Assembly (NCBI GenBank): GCA_009916335.1
Contig: SAAR01000024.1
Coordinates: forward strand, 1-19,650
Reading direction: 5' to 3'
Length of the DNA: 19,650 bases
Source of the DNA: Erysipelotrichia bacterium
GTDB taxonomy: Bacteria > Bacillota_I > Bacilli_A > Erysipelotrichales > Erysipelotrichaceae
How positions within the stretch are numbered: position 1 is the stretch's first letter; every line of letters starts with the position of its first letter. Below, piece after piece: positions 16,010 to 19,650 of this stretch. The notes beneath the pieces were generated by a model, which ran no database searches, was not told the origin of the DNA, and saw only the letters and a program-made list of their open reading frames with translations. A program made the position numbers and the translations under genes.

Positions 16010-17391
16010 TGCCAAAAAGACGTAATCGACAACCGTTGAATGCGGAAAAGAAATTAGAGCTTGCACAAACGATTGCAAAGAAATCACAGTCCTTTAAGAA
16101 AACGTATGCTAGTGTTGAAAACACCTTTGTAAAAGCATTCCGTTCCTTTTCTACATGGGTTGATTTTGTGTTGTTTAATCAGCGTTTTGCTAAATTAGTT
16201 GCAGTGTGTTTGGCTTTGATTTTATACTTAGTTATCAATGGTCCTGATAAAGGAAATTCTATTTTTGTATCAAGTGTAAAGCAAGTAGTTACCTTAGAAA
16301 ATGTGAAAGTAACAACCAATATTAGTAGTAGTGTTTATGAAGTAACAGGATTACCTGAAAGTGTGAGTGTGGACGTTATTGGTGATACAAGCGATGTGCA
16401 GTTTGCCTCTCAGCAGAAAGATTCTTATCAGGTCATTGCCGATTTAGAGGTGTTTGGAGAAGGAACGCATGAGGTAACATTAGAACCTGTAAACTTCTCT
16501 GATAAAGTGGAAGTAAAAATTCAACCTAACACAGCATTAGTAACGATTAAAAAGAAAATATCTCGTTCTTTCAGTATTGGATATGATTATATTAATACAA
16601 ATAAGTTAGATAAGATTTATTCGTTAGAGGAACCTGAGTTTTCACAAAATGAAGTTATTGTAAAAGCGAGTGAAGAAACACTTACAAAAATTTCTTATGT
16701 AAAAGCATTGATTAATGTGAATGGTGTGAAAGCTGATTTTGAACAAGACGCTAAATTAGTTGCTTATGATCAAGAGGGTACACCAGTGAGTGTTGATATT
16801 TTACCAGAGAGTGTAACGGCTAAGGTTAAGGTAACTACACCGCATAAGGAAGTACCAATTGAAATTATTCCAGAGGGCAAGATGAAAGATGGTTTAGCGA
16901 TTGAATCTTATACATTGGATCATTCTTCGATTACCATTTATGCACCACAAGATGTCTTAGATACGATTGATCAGGTAAGTATTAGTATTCCAGTTACAAG
17001 AATTAGCAAGGATACGAAAGTAACGATGCCAATTATGTTGCCAGTAGGAGTATCAAAAGGAAATATTACAAAGGTTAGTGTCAACTTGAAGGTTGGGGAA
17101 GAAACTTCTACTACCATTGATAATGTACCAATTATCTATAAACATTTAGATAATAATTTAAAATTTAAATTAGCCGATGATACAGCTGCGACTACAAGTG
17201 TGGTAGTGAAAGGGGCAAAGAGTGTTTTAGAGTCGATTAATGCGGACAATATTAGTGTTGTCTTGGATTTAGAAGGCTATAATAAAGCGATGAGTAATGA
17301 GGAAGTTACATTAAGTGTCAGTGGTAAAAATAAATTGGCAAGCTACTCATTAAAAAATAATACGATTAGAATTACATTGGAGGAGAAATAA
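16009..17391 (+). CDS. cdaR: CdaR (YbbR-domain) regulator of diadenylate cyclase
   Basis: A 460-residue single-pass membrane protein. One membrane helix (about 61-76, LVAVCLALILYLVI in outline) is followed by an extracellular region made of repeated YbbR beta domains, about four, recognisable by recurrent segments of the form V.V....LP.SV. It modulates CdaA in other Firmicutes. The N-terminal cytosolic part before the helix is ~60 residues and basic (starts MPKRRNRQ), longer than the short N-terminus usual for CdaR. The start ATG overlaps the cdaA stop by one base, implying translational coupling. The glmM start comes two bases after its stop. Confidence 0.9.
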   Translation: MPKRRNRQPLNAEKKLELAQTIAKKSQSFKKTYASVENTFVKAFRSFSTWVDFVLFNQRFAKLVAVCLALILYLVINGPDKGNSIFVSSVKQVVTLENVKVTTNISSSVYEVTGLPESVSVDVIGDTSDVQFASQQKDSYQVIADLEVFGEGTHEVTLEPVNFSDKVEVKIQPNTALVTIKKKISRSFSIGYDYINTNKLDKIYSLEEPEFSQNEVIVKASEETLTKISYVKALINVNGVKADFEQDAKLVAYDQEGTPVSVDILPESVTAKVKVTTPHKEVPIEIIPEGKMKDGLAIESYTLDHSSITIYAPQDVLDTIDQVSISIPVTRISKDTKVTMPIMLPVGVSKGNITKVSVNLKVGEETSTTIDNVPIIYKHLDNNLKFKLADDTAATTSVVVKGAKSVLESINADNISVVLDLEGYNKAMSNEEVTLSVSGKNKLASYSLKNNTIRITLEEK

Positions 17392-17393
17392 GA

Positions 17394-18734
17394 ATGGGAA
17401 AGTATTTTGGAACAGATGGAGCTAGAGGAAAGGCAAACGTTAATTTAACATTAGCGATGGCTGTTAAAATTGGTCAATATATTGGTCATTATTACAGCAA
17501 GGATCGTCATGCGAGAATTGTGGTTGGGAAAGATACACGTTTATCTAGCGATATGTTTGAAGCAGCGATTGTTGCAGGGGCAACAAGTACAGGAGCAAAT
17601 GTTTATGTAGTAGGAACTTGTCCTACTCCTTGTGTTTCGTATTTGATTCGCAAAGATCGTTTTGATTGTGGAGTGATGATTTCAGCATCACATAATCCAT
17701 TCTACGATAATGGAATTAAACTATTTAATGGTGAAGGTAAGAAAATGGATCCAGAAGTAGAAATGATGATTGAAAAATACATTGATGATGAAATTAGTGT
17801 AGAAGTGGCAATTGATGAAAAGATTGGACAGAAGATTGATTATAGTGAAAGTTTATCATTGTATGAATCTTGGTTAAAAAATATTGTAAACTGTGATTTA
17901 ACAGGAATGAATATTGCGTTAGATTTAGCAAATGGTAGTGCTACTTCATGTGCATTAGATACATTAAGAGATTTAGGGGCAAAATGTAAGGTTATTCATA
18001 CAACACCTGATGGAATTAATATTAATACACATTGTGGTTCTACGCATCCAGAAGATTTACAAAAACTGATGAAAACAGGGAAATACGATGTTGGGTTTGC
18101 TTTTGATGGAGATGCGGATCGTTTGATTGCTGTTGATGAAGAAGGAAATTTATTTGATGGGGATCATACTTTATATGTTTGTGGAAAATACTTCACAAAG
18201 CATGGGAAGTTAAATAAAAACACGATTGTTACAACCGTAATGGCTAACTTAGGTTTTTATAAAGCGATGGAAGCACATGCAATTAACACAGAACAAACAG
18301 CCGTTGGTGATAAATATGTGTTTGAATGTATGGAAAACAATGATTATTCTATTGGTGGAGAACAATCAGGACATATCATCTTTAAAGAACATGCAAATAC
18401 AGGAGATGGTTTATTAACCGCTTTAAAACTATTGGAAGTTATGACACATGAAAAGAAGAGCTTAAAACAACTAAGTGAAGGCTTAACGATTTACCCTCAG
18501 TTGTTAGTTAATATTCGTGTGAAGGATAAAAATGAGGCAATGGCTGATGAGGCAGTGCTTGCAGAAGTAGAAAAAGTAAAAGCATGCTTAGGGGAAGATG
18601 GACGTATCTTAGTTAGAACAAGTGGTACAGAGCCATTAGTTCGTGTTATGGTTGAAGCAACTAGTGATGAGCTTTGCAAGCGTTATGTATACCAAGTCAT
18701 TGATGTGATTAAAGCAAGAGGCTTAGAAGAATAA
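17394..18734 (+). CDS. glmM: Phosphoglucosamine mutase
   Basis: A 446-residue enzyme that interconverts glucosamine-6-phosphate and glucosamine-1-phosphate, the step feeding UDP-GlcNAc and peptidoglycan synthesis. It shows the phosphoserine loop ISASHNP (catalytic Ser99), the Mg-binding DGDADR (238-243), the sugar-binding GGEQSGH near 320 and the phosphate-binding RTSGTEP (408-414). The N-terminal KYFGTDGARG is diagnostic of GlmM. GGAGGAG within the end of cdaR serves as ribosome binding site. As third gene of the operon it couples cell-wall precursor supply to c-di-AMP; GlmM directly inhibits CdaA in several Firmicutes. Confidence 0.97.
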   Translation: MGKYFGTDGARGKANVNLTLAMAVKIGQYIGHYYSKDRHARIVVGKDTRLSSDMFEAAIVAGATSTGANVYVVGTCPTPCVSYLIRKDRFDCGVMISASHNPFYDNGIKLFNGEGKKMDPEVEMMIEKYIDDEISVEVAIDEKIGQKIDYSESLSLYESWLKNIVNCDLTGMNIALDLANGSATSCALDTLRDLGAKCKVIHTTPDGININTHCGSTHPEDLQKLMKTGKYDVGFAFDGDADRLIAVDEEGNLFDGDHTLYVCGKYFTKHGKLNKNTIVTTVMANLGFYKAMEAHAINTEQTAVGDKYVFECMENNDYSIGGEQSGHIIFKEHANTGDGLLTALKLLEVMTHEKKSLKQLSEGLTIYPQLLVNIRVKDKNEAMADEAVLAEVEKVKACLGEDGRILVRTSGTEPLVRVMVEATSDELCKRYVYQVIDVIKARGLEE

Positions 18735-18785
18735 GCAATAAAAGAGAAATTCTCTAATATCATCAAGTTAAGAAACAATACATAG

Positions 18786-18813
18786 GAGGAATCAATCAAG
18801 GTTCCTCTTTTTG
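18786..18813 (+). terminator. Terminator of the cdaA-cdaR-glmM operon
   Basis: GAGGAA (18786-18791) pairs with TTCCTC (18802-18807) around a 10-nt loop, followed by five T residues (18808-18812). Confidence 0.6.
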
Positions 18814-19142
18814 TTTAGAAATGGAAATATAGGACACTTCCATCAAATCACACAAGAATGAAAGAGGTAAATAACAAAAAGAAAGCAAAAGGAAAGAGGT
18901 TAATGCTTATAAAGATGTAAAAGGAAAAGCAATTTTGCAAATGCTTGATATTAAAACTATTTCATAGAACAACAATTTATTGGTGTGATTGATGCCATTA
19001 GTAATACTGGAATAAAATTATTTATTAACCACACTTCAAAAATGAAACCATCTGCCAGCAAGAAAGTATTAAGCTGTGTATTTAGTGTAATTTATGAGGT
19101 TTTACTGTATAATATTTAATAAAGATACGAGGAGTGATAACA
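18814..19142. other. Intergenic stretch with a possible broken reading frame
   Basis: No intact gene is seen. One plus-strand frame reads NAYKDVKGKAILQMLDIKT to a TAG at 18965-18967; the adjacent frame then stays open from 18964 to 19119 (EQQFIGVIDAISNTGIKLF and on). This could be a frameshifted remnant, but I recognise no family, and AT-rich DNA gives such frames by chance. A TATAAT at 19108-19113 and GAGGAG before ATG 19143 mark the promoter and ribosome binding site of the next gene. A short inverted repeat, ATGGAA/TTCCAT, lies at 18821-18843. Confidence 0.3.
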
Positions 19143-19180
19143 ATGGAATATACTTTATTAAACAAAAATATACCAGTTTT
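19143..19180 (+). CDS. First codons of an unknown gene, cut off at the composition junction
   Basis: ATG 19143 is well placed after GAGGAG and reads MEYTLLNKNIPVL before the sequence changes character; a TGA follows at 19191. The opening resembles the first strand of Firmicute aldo/keto reductases (MEYT.LNNG type), but 13 residues cannot prove this. The rest of the gene is absent, consistent with a misjoin or breakpoint here. Confidence 0.35.
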
Positions 19181-19190
19181 GCACAGGATC
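19178..19190. other. Abrupt composition and coding junction
   Basis: Left of this point the DNA is AT-rich Firmicute sequence with a gene just starting. Right of it the sequence is close to half G+C by eye and is already in the middle of another gene in a different frame. No inverted repeats, target duplication or tRNA mark the border. Confidence 0.7.
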
Positions 19191-19333
19191 TGATTCGTCC
19201 GTCCGATATCATGATCAGCCGCGCCGATCCATCCAAAGCCAGACGCGAACTCAATTGGGAAGCCCGATATCACATGAAAGATGTGGTAAAAATGCTGATC
19301 AACCACGAAATGAATCGTTGCGGCGACAAGTAA
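19181..19333 (+). CDS. gmd: C-terminal fragment of GDP-mannose 4,6-dehydratase
   Basis: The last ~50 codons of an NDP-sugar dehydratase. The stretch LIRPSDIMISRADPSKARRE followed by NWEARYHMKDVV matches the C-terminal R(P)..DI...R.DP.KA...L.W pattern of GDP-mannose 4,6-dehydratase, which makes GDP-4-keto-6-deoxymannose for fucose, rhamnose or perosamine sugars. The NAD-binding N-terminal ~300 residues are missing because the sequence joins the Firmicute DNA in mid-gene, so there is no start codon. Codon use is GC-richer than that of all genes to the left. Confidence 0.72.
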   Translation, partial: AQDLIRPSDIMISRADPSKARRELNWEARYHMKDVVKMLINHEMNRCGDK

Positions 19334-19357
19334 AAAGCAACCTCGTTTCCTCAATGA

Positions 19358-19650
19358 CTAGGCCAATGCCAACGGATAGGAGGCAATAAAAGTGGTACCA
19401 TCGTCCGGAGTCGATGCAAACGACACGTGACCATGAAGGAACTTTTCGCTAAGCAGCCTCATACTGTAAGTCCCTATACCACGTCCCTCACCTTTCGTCG
19501 AAAAGGAACGATTGAACAATTGCATTTTGACATCGTCCCGTATAACCCCGGGATTATTAACCCGGAACTCAACCAGTTCACCATTCTGACGGGCCCAAAT
19601 CGTTACCGTCTCCCCATGCTGAGAAGCCTCCATGGCGTTTTTGACCATAT
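19358..19650 (-). CDS. Sensor histidine kinase, C-terminal ATPase domain (partial)
   Basis: About 97 residues of the HATPase_c domain, open to the window edge; the Met at 19648 is internal. The N-box MVKNAMEAS, the ATP-lid region NNPGVI...LFNRSFSTKGEGRGIGTYS (G1/F/G2-type motifs) and the closing GTTFIASYPL are clear. The FSTKGEGRG.GTYS form is common in delta-proteobacterial (Desulfovibrio-like) kinases. It is convergent with the dehydratase fragment, 24 bases away. The dimerisation/His-box domain and any sensor lie outside the window. It belongs to the same foreign-looking segment as the dehydratase. Confidence 0.85.
   Translation of the reverse strand, partial: MVKNAMEASQHGETVTIWARQNGELVEFRVNNPGVIRDDVKMQLFNRSFSTKGEGRGIGTYSMRLLSEKFLHGHVSFASTPDDGTTFIASYPLALA

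Noticed and set aside
15788..16124. Two minus-strand open frames of about 100 residues with hydrophobic runs
   Set aside because: They mirror the Lys-rich CdaA tail and CdaR N-terminus (AAA codons read back as TTT), which explains the Phe/Leu content. There is no start signal.
18821..18843. Insertion-sequence terminus suggested by ATGGAA...GGACACTTCCAT
   Set aside because: Only a 6-bp inverted repeat is present, with no matching distal end, target duplication or transposase in the window.

Overview
The window reads as chromosomal DNA of a low-GC, AT-rich Firmicute. Codon use, strong AGGAGG-type ribosome binding sites, a CdaA-CdaR-GlmM operon and CCA-encoding tRNA genes all fit. An Erysipelotrichia-like gut bacterium is my best guess, from overall protein character only. 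The last ~470 bases are different: visibly GC-richer, with gene fragments typical of delta-proteobacteria, joined abruptly to the Firmicute sequence near 19178-19190. This is most simply an assembly chimera.

Layout. (1) 2-5231, plus strand: the 3' part of a YgiQ-type radical SAM gene with a terminator; then a phasin-like coiled-coil protein overlapping an ABC1/UbiB-family atypical kinase, followed closely by adenine deaminase. (2) 5251-7162: a DUF4438 gene on the minus strand, divergent from an unusual single-chain, two-domain retropepsin-like aspartic protease. Both start from a perfect 20-bp palindrome that contains back-to-back extended -10 boxes. (3) 7167-8366: cyclophilin peptidyl-prolyl isomerase with two small membrane proteins, one carrying a CPHC/CPHC zinc ribbon, closed by a strong terminator. 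(4) 8367-8751: a gene-free, hairpin-rich stretch. (5) 8752-10370: a DEAD-box RNA helicase with a DbpA-like RNA-binding tail. (6) 10423-11170: a seven-tRNA operon, Arg(ACG)-Pro(TGG)-Met(CAT)-Ile(CAT)-Ser(TGA)-fMet(CAT)-Phe(GAA). (7) 11188-12073: a decayed tyrosine integrase pointing at the tRNA cluster, an 8-bp direct repeat and an XRE-type repressor, which look like the scar of an element once integrated at the tRNA locus. (8) 12144-14841: asparagine synthetase (minus) divergent from a Cof-type HAD phosphatase. (9) 14869-18813: the cdaA-cdaR-glmM operon linking c-di-AMP synthesis to peptidoglycan precursor supply; both CdaA and CdaR carry unusual charged cytosolic extensions. (10) 18814-19142: a decayed intergenic stretch and the first codons of an unknown gene. 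(11) ~19180-19650: the foreign-looking end, with the C-terminus of a GDP-mannose 4,6-dehydratase and, convergently, the ATPase domain of a histidine kinase.

Most of the window is housekeeping. The parts worth a second look are the two-domain retropepsin with its palindromic divergent promoter, the integrase relic beside the tRNAs, the structured spacer ahead of the helicase, the CdaA/CdaR tails and the chimeric 3' end. I did not find a clear new multi-gene defence or mobile system.
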